Shown: piece after piece, positions 8,649 through 16,735 of the stretch
Layout of the letters: every line of letters begins with the position of its first letter
Numbering within the stretch: the first letter of the stretch is position 1
NCBI GenBank assembly: GCA_934339365.1
Contig: CAKRHW010000002.1
Location: 1 to 64,000, forward strand
Direction of reading: 5' to 3'
Source of the DNA: an uncultured Lachnospiraceae bacterium
GTDB taxonomy: Bacteria > Bacillota > Clostridia > Lachnospirales > Lachnospiraceae
DNA length: 64,000 nucleotides
The notes under the pieces: generated by a model
The model's database searches: none
The model's input: the letters and a program-made list of their open reading frames with translations, nothing else
What the model was told of the DNA's origin: nothing
Program-made: the position numbers and the translations under genes

Positions 8649-8846
8649 TCAATCCTCTTTTCTCTCAAATGCCTGTTTTGCATCATAATTATAAATGGAT
8701 TCATAAGATTCGATTTGCTCTTTTGCATCGGGCAGGGAAGGAATCAGACCGGTACTGTCAAAGCAGGAACAGGAATTGCAAATATCAAGTTGTGTCATAA
8801 AATCCTGTTTGTGATCTGTAGCAGGCTTTTTTTGTGTTTTGTTCAT
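8649..8846 (-). CDS. Small Cys-containing protein upstream of nadABC, function unknown
   Basis: This is a 65-residue soluble protein with AAGGAGG seven bases before its ATG, as strong a ribosome binding site as any in the window. Residues 21-30 hold a CNSCSC cluster (Cys23, Cys26, Cys28) that could bind metal or be redox active. The C-terminal half is acidic and helical-looking (AKEQIESYESIYNYDAKQ). It ends nine bases before the nadABC -35 box, so it may be transcribed into that operon. I do not recognise the family. Codon use and the ribosome binding site make it a likely real gene; the plus-strand frame opposite lacks such a site. Confidence 0.65.
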   Translation of the reverse strand: MNKTQKKPATDHKQDFMTQLDICNSCSCFDSTGLIPSLPDAKEQIESYESIYNYDAKQAFERKED

Positions 8847-9162
8847 ATAAACCTCCTTGACATGGTAAAACATTTTTCTTTTTTCTGATTAACTTTACAT
8901 AAGTTTCACATTGAATCATTACACTTACAAAGAAAATGTTTGAAAATATATCGTTCTATTGATACAGTTTTTAATATTAACGCAAAAAATAAGATTATGT
9001 ATACTTGCAAAGACCAAATTTTGGAAGATTGTCAGGGTGTACAAAAGATGGGTTTTGTGTTAAAATTTACCTTAAAGTCAGTTCTTATGAAAAGGGACGG
9101 ATGAAATATGCAGATTTGGATAAAACTTGTATCTTATACAAAGAATGGAGGGTTTAGTTAAG

Positions 9163-11550
9163 ATGAAGTTTAAGAAACTATGCAAAAAAGCAGCGGTGTT
9201 GACACTTGCAATTGGAGTTGGACAGACAGCTTTACCAACAACATTTGCCGGTCCACAGGAGGGGATTGTAGCAGTTGCAGCGGAGAATGGATTTGAACAG
9301 CAGATTGCCGGATTTCCTGACAGTTACAAACCTTATCTGAGAGAACTGCATAGTAAATACCCTAATTGGAAGTTTGAACCATATAATGTTGGGGTGAATT
9401 TTGAAACAGTAGTGGATAATGAGATGGATCCACCAAGGAGCGGAATGGGCAACAAGAGTCTGGTTGCTAAGAGTGCAGACTCATTATTGAAACGGAATAC
9501 CAGTGCGGATTACAATCCTGCAACAGGAGAGTATATTTATAAAGATTCTAGCAGCTGGGTCAGTGCAGCAAGAACAACAGTGGCATGGTTTTTAGATCCA
9601 AGGAATTTTTTAAATGAAGTGAATATTTTTCAGTTTGAAAAAAACAGTTTTGATAACAGTGTACATACTTTAGATGGCGTAAAGTCCATTTTAAATACTT
9701 CATTTATGAAATCTGGAAATGGAACCATTCAGTATCTAGATACAAAAGGAAAAAAAGTAAATACAACAACTACATATGCAGAAGAATTTTACAAGGCTGG
9801 TATGCAGACGGGGGTAAGTCCTTTTTATCTTGCATCAAAAAGCGTACAGGAAATGGGAATAAGCGGTACGAGCGGAAGTTGTTCAGGAAGTTATACAGCG
9901 AAGAATGGAAAAGTATTTAAGGGATATTATAATTTTTATAATATTGGTGCAAATGATGGTGCAGATCCGGTGTTTAATGGATTGACATTTGCATCAGGAA
10001 GTAATACAGGTGCAACAAGTTTTAACCGGACATGGACAAGCCCGATGAAAGCAATTCTTGGTGGAGCACAGTTCTTTTATAATAATTATATCAGTCAGAA
10101 ACAGAATACAGGATATTTTGTAAGATTTAATGTTGCATCTTCTACGAACAAGTATTCTCATCAGTTTATGACCAATATCAGTGGTGCCTGTCAGGAGACA
10201 GCAACTACTTATTCTGCGTATAGCAGGATTGGGAACCTCGCAGATGCCAAGGTATTTTTAATTCCGGTATATGAGAATATGCCACGTTTATCTAATACGA
10301 TTAGTATTACATCTTCAGCAGGCAAGACGGCAACAGCGAATCTGGCATTGAATCTTCGTAAAGGACCGGGACTTGGATATGAGGTTGTAACAACAGTAAA
10401 AAAAGGACAGCAGATGTCAGTACTGGAAGGAAAAAGAGCAGATGACGGATATAGTTACAATAATCTGAAGTATCCTTACTGGTATCGTGTAAAGACAGAA
10501 GTAGATGGAAAAGAAGTCAGTGGTTATATTAGTGCAACAAGTGTTGATTTGGCAGCATCTACGACAATTGCAACAGATCAGACAGTAAAGCTTCCGGTTA
10601 AAATTAGTCATGCAGGAGATGCCGTTTATTATCATTCTGATCACCCGGAGATTGTAAGTGTAGATGCACAGGGGAATATAACAGGAAAGAAAAACGGTGA
10701 AGCAACGGTCTATGCATTTCTTGCAAATGGAAAGATGGATGCCATTAAGATAAAAGTAGAATCTGTAGCATTGAATTATTCTACAAAATCACTATATGTA
10801 AAGAATTATGCACAGCTAAAGGCATCTGTTCCGAGTGATAAACAGATCGTATCATGGCAGTCGAAAGATACAAAGATTGTTACTGTTAATGACAGTGGAA
10901 AGGTTTATGGAAAGGGAGTGGGATCCACAAGTGTTACGGTCACAACAAGTGATGGAGCACAGAAATCCTGCAAAGTAACAGTAAAACCAAGAAAATCAAC
11001 GATTCGTGTCAGTGGATATAATTATGACAGAATTCGGTTAAACTGGACAAAATCGTCTTATGCCACAGGCTATACACTATATCAAAGAGAAAAAGGAAGC
11101 AGTACTTACCACAAGATAGCAACAATAAAGAATCGTAATACGCTTTCCTATACAGATAAAAAAGCTGTAAATGGAAAGACCTATGTATATAAGGTACGTG
11201 CATACAAAAAAGTAGATGGAAAAAATTATTATTCTGGTGGAACAACTGCACAGGCAACAGCAAAAGTTGGAAAATCATCGGTAACATCAGCAAAAGCAAA
11301 CAGGAAAAAGAAATCAATTACCATACAGTGGAGCAAAGTTAGTGGAGCTTCCGGCTATGTTCTATATAGAAGATATGGAACGAATGGCAAATGGATAAAG
11401 AAAAAAACGTTATCCGGAAACGGAAAAATAAGCTGTACAGATGGTAATAAGAAAAAAGGAACTTATTATTATCGTGTACGTGCATATAGAAAGACAGGCA
11501 AAAAAAATATATATGGCGATTACAGTACAGGTAAAAAAGTAAAGATGTAA
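9163..11550 (+). CDS. Secreted N-acetylglucosaminidase-like protein with SH3, Ig-like and fibronectin-like repeats
   Basis: This 795-residue exported protein starts with a signal peptide (basic KFKKLCKK, then a hydrophobic core; cleavage near residue 30-40). Residues about 45-380 are a glucosaminidase-like domain related to the GH73/lysozyme-like peptidoglycan hydrolases. The candidate catalytic Glu230 lies in ASKSVQEMG, and GYYNFYNIGA follows. An SH3b domain spans about 387-465 (LNLRKGPG). Two bacterial Ig-like (BIG2) repeats span about 466-608, and two fibronectin III-like repeats span about 609-795. The likely role is cell-wall remodelling at the surface. The ATG at 9163 is chosen for its signal peptide and the GGAGG 11 bases upstream; an in-frame TTG at 9127 is less likely. 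A close paralog follows. Confidence 0.85.
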   Translation: MKFKKLCKKAAVLTLAIGVGQTALPTTFAGPQEGIVAVAAENGFEQQIAGFPDSYKPYLRELHSKYPNWKFEPYNVGVNFETVVDNEMDPPRSGMGNKSLVAKSADSLLKRNTSADYNPATGEYIYKDSSSWVSAARTTVAWFLDPRNFLNEVNIFQFEKNSFDNSVHTLDGVKSILNTSFMKSGNGTIQYLDTKGKKVNTTTTYAEEFYKAGMQTGVSPFYLASKSVQEMGISGTSGSCSGSYTAKNGKVFKGYYNFYNIGANDGADPVFNGLTFASGSNTGATSFNRTWTSPMKAILGGAQFFYNNYISQKQNTGYFVRFNVASSTNKYSHQFMTNISGACQETATTYSAYSRIGNLADAKVFLIPVYENMPRLSNTISITSSAGKTATANLALNLRKGPGLGYEVVTTVKKGQQMSVLEGKRADDGYSYNNLKYPYWYRVKTEVDGKEVSGYISATSVDLAASTTIATDQTVKLPVKISHAGDAVYYHSDHPEIVSVDAQGNITGKKNGEATVYAFLANGKMDAIKIKVESVALNYSTKSLYVKNYAQLKASVPSDKQIVSWQSKDTKIVTVNDSGKVYGKGVGSTSVTVTTSDGAQKSCKVTVKPRKSTIRVSGYNYDRIRLNWTKSSYATGYTLYQREKGSSTYHKIATIKNRNTLSYTDKKAVNGKTYVYKVRAYKKVDGKNYYSGGTTAQATAKVGKSSVTSAKANRKKKSITIQWSKVSGASGYVLYRRYGTNGKWIKKKTLSGNGKISCTDGNKKKGTYYYRVRAYRKTGKKNIYGDYSTGKKVKM

Positions 11551-11558
11551 GAAATGAC

Positions 11559-11580
11559 GGGGCAAAATATATTTTGCCCC
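11559..11580 (+). other. GC-rich hairpin between the paralogous glucosaminidase genes
   Basis: The 10-bp arms GGGGCAAAAT and ATTTTGCCCC are separated by two bases. There is no T-run afterwards, so it is a weak terminator at best and may instead be a processing or mRNA-stability element that allows read-through into the second paralog. Confidence 0.5.
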
Positions 11581-11653
11581 TCATGTTGTGAAAAGGAACA
11601 AAGATAGGAAGAAATCAAAATCGAGATATGAAAAGAACAGAAATGAGGAAGTA

Positions 11654-14038
11654 ATGAACAGTTTAAAGAAAAAAGCAATGGTTTTTATATTAACAATTGC
11701 AATGATTACGACAGGAGACTATTTTCTAGATCAGACAAAAAACAGCAATCAGATTGCATATGCGGAGGAGGCTGATTCCATCAGTCAGTTCCCGGAAAGT
11801 TACCAGAAATATCTTAGAAAGCTGAAAGCCAGTCATCCAAACTGGATTTTTAAGCCTTTTAATACAGGCTTAGAGTGGAAAGACGTAGTTGCAGCAGAAT
11901 TTTCAAACAATAAAAGTCTTATGGCCAAAAGTGCCAATTCATTATTCAAAAGTAATTTAAAAGGAGATTACAATCCTTCTTCTAAAACTTATATTTATAA
12001 GGATTCTAGCAGCTGGGTTCGTGCGTCGCAGAATGCAGTTGCATATTTTGTGGATCCAAGGAACTGGCTGAATGCAGTGAATGTATTTATGTTTGAAGAT
12101 TTAACATATCAGCCTGATTTACATACACAAAGCGGAGTTGAAAAGATTTTAGCAGGTACCTTTATGGGAAACCGGCAGATTACATATTATAATAAAAAGG
12201 GAAAACGAAAGAAGACAAAATTAAAATATTCAGAAGTCATTATTCAGGCAGCAAAGAATTCAGGAGTCAGTCCTTATTATTTAGCATCAAAGATCCGTCA
12301 GGAAGTAGGAGCAAATGGAAGCGGAAGTACATCCGGTAAATTTTCCGGATATAAAGGATATTATAACTTTTATAATATTGGTGCTTCAGATAGCGCAGTG
12401 CCGATTGCAAATGGACTTTCTTTTGCAAAGAAGGGGAAAACATTTAACAGACCATGGAATACACCGATGCGTGCCATTATGGGTGGAGCATCGTATATCA
12501 GTAGTCAGTTTATAGGAGCCGGACAGACCAATGGTTATATTATGCGTTTTAATGTAAATTCGAATGGAAAGTGGGGACTATATTCTCACCAGTATATGAC
12601 GAATGTCAGTGGTGCCAGTCAGGAATCCGTTACAACATATAATGCACATGTTTCCATGGGGACATTAAATGAAACAAAAGTATTTAAAATTCCGGTCTTT
12701 AAAAATATGCCGGAAGAAGAAAATATGCTATCCATCGATCAAAGTGCGAAAAGTGGAAAAGTAAAAGGAGCTGCATATTTGCGTTCTACACCGAATATCA
12801 GTGCTTCTTCTATCATCCGAATTCCGAAAAATGCAGTTGTTTCGATTGAAGGAGGAGCAATTGTAGACGGAAATTATGAATACAATAATTTAAAATTCCC
12901 ATATTGGTTCAAAGTACGATATACCAAAAACGGGCAAAATTATAATGGATATCTGTGTATTTCGGATGTCAATGTTACGAATGCTACAGTGATTGGAAAA
13001 AAACAGTCTTATCAATTATCGGTAACACAGGAAATGGGAAAAGAAGAGGTCTATTATTTAACGAGTGACCCTTCGGTAGCAACAGTTTCATCTACCGGAA
13101 ATATCAGAACCCAGAATAAAAATGGCAGTGTCACGATTTATGCATTTTTAGGAGCAGGAGCAGTAGATGCAATTAAGTTAAAAGTCAGTGGAACAGGAAA
13201 TATTCAGATTAGCAAAAAGAGTGCTACGGTATCAGCAGGAGAAAAAATAACGCTTACTGCAAAGATTAAGAAGGCAACAGAAAACAAAAATAAAATCACA
13301 TGGAGAACCGCAGACAGCTCTATTGCATCTGTAGACGGAGATGGTATTGTCACTGCAAAAAAGACAGGGAAAACGGTAATTATAGCAAAAGCAACAAATG
13401 GAATTGAAGCAACCTGTGACTTAAAAGTTAATCCAGGTAAGGTGTCTGATTTAAAAGTATCAGAGACAAATTTAAACCGTATCAAGTTAACATGGAAAAA
13501 AGCAAAGAGTACAAAAGGGTATATTATAACCAGAAAGGTTTCTGGAGAAAAGAAATATAAGCAGATTGCTAATTTGAAAGGTGGCTCTAAAAAACAGTAT
13601 ACCGATAAGCATGTCAGTGCAAATAAAACCTATACTTATCGGATACAAAGTTATAGGAAAGTCGGAAGAACGATGTACTATTCAGGAAATAAGAGTTTGA
13701 AAGCCACTGCAAAGCTTACAAAGACAGAATTCACAGAAAGTCGTGAAGAAGATAAAAAGATAGAATTAAAATGGAAAAAGATTTCTGATGCAACAGGATA
13801 TCAGTTATATCGAAAAGAAGATGATGGAGAATACCAAAAGTTAGAAACTGTTGGGAAAAATCAGACATCATTTTCAGATGAAACTATTCTGCCTGGCAAA
13901 GCATATGAATATTATGTTGTCACAGTAAAGAAAGCAAAGAAAACCTATTATAGTGACAAGAGTCAAGCTGTTCGTGTGACAGTAGAAGAAGACAAAGAAC
14001 AGGTTGTAAGCAAAGAAGCACAGGAAAATTTAGAGTAA
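11654..14038 (+). CDS. Secreted N-acetylglucosaminidase-like protein, tandem paralog
   Basis: This 794-residue exported protein has the same domain order as the preceding gene. A signal peptide (KKKAMVFILTIAMITTG) leads into a glucosaminidase-like domain with candidate catalytic Glu217 in KIRQEVGANG and the matching GYYNFYNIGA segment. An SH3b domain (about 365-445), BIG2-like repeats (about 445-600) and two fibronectin III-like repeats (about 600-780) follow, then a charged tail. The first halves share long near-identical stretches such as YKDSSSWV and YSHQ-MTN-SGA, so this is a tandem duplication with diverged repeats. GAGGAAG precedes the ATG at 11654; an upstream GTG at 11588 has no ribosome binding site and would bury the signal peptide. 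Confidence 0.85.
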   Translation: MNSLKKKAMVFILTIAMITTGDYFLDQTKNSNQIAYAEEADSISQFPESYQKYLRKLKASHPNWIFKPFNTGLEWKDVVAAEFSNNKSLMAKSANSLFKSNLKGDYNPSSKTYIYKDSSSWVRASQNAVAYFVDPRNWLNAVNVFMFEDLTYQPDLHTQSGVEKILAGTFMGNRQITYYNKKGKRKKTKLKYSEVIIQAAKNSGVSPYYLASKIRQEVGANGSGSTSGKFSGYKGYYNFYNIGASDSAVPIANGLSFAKKGKTFNRPWNTPMRAIMGGASYISSQFIGAGQTNGYIMRFNVNSNGKWGLYSHQYMTNVSGASQESVTTYNAHVSMGTLNETKVFKIPVFKNMPEEENMLSIDQSAKSGKVKGAAYLRSTPNISASSIIRIPKNAVVSIEGGAIVDGNYEYNNLKFPYWFKVRYTKNGQNYNGYLCISDVNVTNATVIGKKQSYQLSVTQEMGKEEVYYLTSDPSVATVSSTGNIRTQNKNGSVTIYAFLGAGAVDAIKLKVSGTGNIQISKKSATVSAGEKITLTAKIKKATENKNKITWRTADSSIASVDGDGIVTAKKTGKTVIIAKATNGIEATCDLKVNPGKVSDLKVSETNLNRIKLTWKKAKSTKGYIITRKVSGEKKYKQIANLKGGSKKQYTDKHVSANKTYTYRIQSYRKVGRTMYYSGNKSLKATAKLTKTEFTESREEDKKIELKWKKISDATGYQLYRKEDDGEYQKLETVGKNQTSFSDETILPGKAYEYYVVTVKKAKKTYYSDKSQAVRVTVEEDKEQVVSKEAQENLE

Positions 14039-14074
14039 ACGGTGCAGGCATGAAAAGTCTAGAGGAGGAGAAAG

Positions 14075-14482
14075 ATGAATAAAAAGAAGATACATTATTT
14101 ATTTATTCTATGTATAATTTTTTCAATATTTATTTTACAAGAACCGAATGTAGACTTTTTCTGCCCTTCTTTTACACCAACGAACGAGAGCCGTTCATTG
14201 CAGAAGGAAGAAATTCGAAAAAAACATTTTAATCTGCAGGATTTGGCATTAAAAGAGAAAACAAAAATCAGCAGTGGTAGTTTTCTGGTGAAAGAAATTC
14301 AGGATTCCTATGCGGTATATGGAAGCAGATTTGTATTAGCATCATTTCTTATTTTGCTATTATGTTTGTTTTATTTTTATTCTTTACAAAGAGTAAGAGA
14401 AAAGAAACGACGAGAGATGCGGACATGGCAGGAAATAGAATATATACATTTAGAAGACGGGAAGAAAAAAATCATATTTTGA
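14075..14482 (+). CDS. Two-helix membrane protein of unknown function
   Basis: This 135-residue protein has an N-terminal hydrophobic segment (about 7-22) and a second one (about 86-105). A 60-residue, probably extracytoplasmic, region lies between them, and a basic cytoplasmic tail follows (RVREKKRREMR). GGAGGAG stands six bases before the start. It sits 36 bases after the second glucosaminidase and 36 bases before a response regulator on the same strand, so it may be an accessory to the secreted wall enzymes or a sensor partner for the regulator. No family was recognised. Confidence 0.7.
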   Translation: MNKKKIHYLFILCIIFSIFILQEPNVDFFCPSFTPTNESRSLQKEEIRKKHFNLQDLALKEKTKISSGSFLVKEIQDSYAVYGSRFVLASFLILLLCLFYFYSLQRVREKKRREMRTWQEIEYIHLEDGKKKIIF

Positions 14483-14518
14483 CACAATAGAAATGAAATT
14501 TAAGAAAAGAGGTCAAAT

Positions 14519-15253
14519 ATGAAAGAGAATACATATGTAAAATGGAAGGTACTTGCGATTGACAGTGATGAAGAAAGCTGCAAGTACTACCGTCGCATTT
14601 TTACAAAAAATGGATATAAGGTTGTCTGTACATCAGAAGGGAAAAAGGGATTAGATTTCTCAGCAAATTTATGCCCGGATCTTGTGATTGTTGATTTGAA
14701 ATTAGCAGATGTCAATGGATTTGAATTAATTCAGGCCATTCGGAAACAGTCAGACTGTTTTATTATTGTTGTAACCGAAGAGAACCGTCTTGCGTATCAG
14801 ATCAGAGCATTACGTTTAGGTGCAGATGATTATATTCAGAAACCGTATCATGTGGAAGAACTGTTAGTCCGGATGGAAACTTGTCTAAGAAGAAGAACGC
14901 GTCAGAGCGGAAAACGTTTTTATCAGACAGGAAATTTGTGTATCGATTTTGACAAACGTATGGTAACACTTTCCGGAAAACAGATTCATCTTGCACCTAC
15001 GGAATATCGGATTATGGAATATTTAGCAGTGAATGCCGGAAAAGTAATTACTTACAGGATGATTCTAAAAAAACTCTGGGGAATCTATGCAAGCGAAGAC
15101 AACCGGATTTTACGTGTAAACATTACGAATATCCGGAGAAAAATAGAACCCGACCCAAGTAATCCGATTTATATTATTACAGAAACAAGAGTCGGGTATC
15201 GAATGTTAGAAAATGAATGTCAGAGACTTCCAGAAGAAGCAGCTATTTCTTAG
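14519..15253 (+). CDS. OmpR-family response regulator (orphan)
   Basis: This is a 244-residue regulator with a receiver domain (about 10-125) and a winged-helix DNA-binding domain (about 137-235). The phosphoacceptor is Asp59 in LVIVDLKL, with Asp15/Asp17 in the acidic pocket, Thr86 as the switch residue and Lys108 in QKPY. The C-terminal domain shows LAPTEYRIMEYLAVNAGKVI and ENRVGYRM-like TRVGYRML. AGAGGT precedes the start. No histidine kinase lies beside it. Its cotranscription with two secreted wall hydrolases suggests envelope control, but that is inferred from position only. Confidence 0.92.
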   Translation: MKENTYVKWKVLAIDSDEESCKYYRRIFTKNGYKVVCTSEGKKGLDFSANLCPDLVIVDLKLADVNGFELIQAIRKQSDCFIIVVTEENRLAYQIRALRLGADDYIQKPYHVEELLVRMETCLRRRTRQSGKRFYQTGNLCIDFDKRMVTLSGKQIHLAPTEYRIMEYLAVNAGKVITYRMILKKLWGIYASEDNRILRVNITNIRRKIEPDPSNPIYIITETRVGYRMLENECQRLPEEAAIS

Positions 15254-15389
15254 AATCAGAAGATAAATCAGAAAAGGAATCACCATCTGGATCATCTTTA
15301 CGGATACAGCTGTCATAAATACTATAGCCGAAAAGTATAGCGATAAAAGCGATAATAAGTATAATTACAATTAGATTTCCTGTTGTCAT
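15243..15389 (-). CDS. 48-residue single-pass membrane protein
   Basis: This short frame has an excellent ribosome binding site (GGGAGG five bases before ATG). The protein has a strongly hydrophobic helix at about residues 6-24 (LIVIILIIAFIAILFGYS) followed by an acidic, Ser/Asp-rich tail (about 31-48) with a single Cys28. Its last codons overlap the end of the convergent response-regulator gene by 11 bases. A hairpin with a T-run lies directly upstream of its ribosome binding site, so expression may be attenuated. No family was recognised. Confidence 0.65.
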   Translation of the reverse strand: MTTGNLIVIILIIAFIAILFGYSIYDSCIRKDDPDGDSFSDLSSDSKK

Positions 15390-15400
15390 AATAACCTCCC

Positions 15401-15458
15401 AAAAAAGTATTCTTGCCTGTAAGCATTTGCTTATAGTGTAAGAATACTTTATTTTTTT
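15401..15458. terminator. Nested hairpin with T-runs on both strands
   Basis: The outer arms AAAGTATTCTT (15404-15414) and AAGAATACTTT (15440-15450) enclose an inner pair TAAGCA/TGCTTA. On the plus strand a T-run follows, so it can end the response-regulator transcript. On the minus strand it is followed by six T residues and then immediately by the ribosome binding site of the 48-residue protein, so there it would act as a leader attenuator. Confidence 0.7.
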
Positions 15459-15614
15459 AAAAATATGTTTTAAATCTTAGAAATTTAATAACATTTTGAC
15501 AGAGATAAGAAATAAATTAGCATAATTTTAACAAAAAGAGAGAACTTGCGAAAAGATAGCAGATATTGTATAATCGGCAGTATTGATAATTTGGAAACGT
15601 TGAAAGGTTTGGTA

Positions 15615-16058
15615 ATGAAAATGATAGAATGGAAAGAAAACGAAATAGATGTAGATACTTATTTATATCTGAGAGAATCTGTAGGATGGAAAAAATTAAG
15701 CAGGGAACAGGCACAGAAAGCATTAGATCATAGTTTATTTACACTGTGTGCTTATTTAGATGGAAAGCCCGTAGGGATGGGAAGAATTGTTGGAGATGGT
15801 GCAGTGATTTGCTATGTACAGGATCTGATTCGTCACCCGGATGCGAGAGGACACAGAATCGGCAAGATGATTTTAGAACGTCTGATTGCATATGTAGAAT
15901 CACTTCGGCTCGATGGAACGGAGATGATGTTGGATTTGATGTGTGCAAAAGGAAGAGAGAGCTTTTATCAATCCTTTGGATTTATTGCCAGACCAACAGA
16001 TCGTTTAGGACCAGGAATGATTATGTATCAAAATGATGAGGAAAGGAAAACAGAATGA
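15615..16058 (+). CDS. GNAT family N-acetyltransferase
   Basis: This 147-residue acetyl-CoA-dependent acetyltransferase of unknown substrate has the GNAT beta strands and the acetyl-CoA pyrophosphate loop (DARGHRIGKMILERLI), followed by the late motif ESFYQSFGFI. The ATG at 15615 has GAAAGG seven bases upstream. An in-frame TTG start at 15546 would add 23 residues that look like non-coding leader. Its stop overlaps the start of the next gene by four bases (ATGA), so the two are translationally coupled. Confidence 0.85.
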   Translation: MKMIEWKENEIDVDTYLYLRESVGWKKLSREQAQKALDHSLFTLCAYLDGKPVGMGRIVGDGAVICYVQDLIRHPDARGHRIGKMILERLIAYVESLRLDGTEMMLDLMCAKGRESFYQSFGFIARPTDRLGPGMIMYQNDEERKTE

Positions 16059-16714
16059 ATATATATTTAATACGACATGGACGACAAAACAGCGATTTGT
16101 GTAATGTAAATGTTCCATTATGTGAAGCGGGGAAAAAACAGGCAGAATTAGTTGCAGACAGATTAAAAAGATATCAGATTGGAATGTTATTTTCGAGTGA
16201 TTTGATCAGGGCAAAAGAAACAGCAGAGATTATCAATCAGACACTTCACGTACCACATATGATTGATAAAAGACTGAGAGAAATTTCATTTGGTAAGTTA
16301 GAGGGATTGTCAGATGCAGAGATTATAAAACAATATGGAGAGTTTATAGAAGAAAAAAATAAAAGAGAAAAGGATATTGCATATCCGGGCGGAGAGTGTG
16401 GAGCAGATGTATTTCAAAGAGGGAAAGAATCAATAAAGGAATGGATGAAAAGCGCAAGAGAACAGACATGTTATCAGAATATTGCGGTAGTGACACATGG
16501 CGGCTGGATTCGTTCGATTTTAGCAGGAGTATTGCAGGGAGATTTTGCAAAAAAATTAATGTTTGCAAAAGATTTAGAAAATTGCAGTATTACGCAGCTT
16601 CGTGTAGAACAGACGACGCAACAGGACAGAATCTATATCGAAAGAGTCAATGATTTTGCACATTTAGAACAGGATGAAACATTACTTCGAAAGAATTTTA
16701 AAAAGGGAATTTAG
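16055..16714 (+). CDS. Histidine phosphatase family protein
   Basis: This 219-residue phosphoglycerate-mutase-like phosphatase carries the phosphohistidine motif LIRHGR (His8), SSDLIRAKETAEII, the general-acid region REISFGKLEG and the second catalytic His in VVTHGGWIRS. Such proteins dephosphorylate small metabolites (for example alpha-ribazole phosphate or sugar phosphates), and the substrate cannot be read here. It is coupled to the GNAT gene upstream and is followed 21 bases later by parE. Confidence 0.9.
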   Translation: MNIYLIRHGRQNSDLCNVNVPLCEAGKKQAELVADRLKRYQIGMLFSSDLIRAKETAEIINQTLHVPHMIDKRLREISFGKLEGLSDAEIIKQYGEFIEEKNKREKDIAYPGGECGADVFQRGKESIKEWMKSAREQTCYQNIAVVTHGGWIRSILAGVLQGDFAKKLMFAKDLENCSITQLRVEQTTQQDRIYIERVNDFAHLEQDETLLRKNFKKGI

Positions 16715-16735
16715 ATTGAGCAAAGGGTGATAAGG

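Noticed and set aside
8634..8888. Plus-strand open frame of 84 codons opposite the small Cys protein
   Set aside because: It has no ribosome binding site, while the minus-strand frame has a near-perfect one and plausible residue composition.
9108..9161. Short leader-peptide-like frame before the first glucosaminidase gene (18 codons, ATG at 9108)
   Set aside because: It has a weak GGA-type site only, no regulatory codon run and no attenuator structure to support a role.
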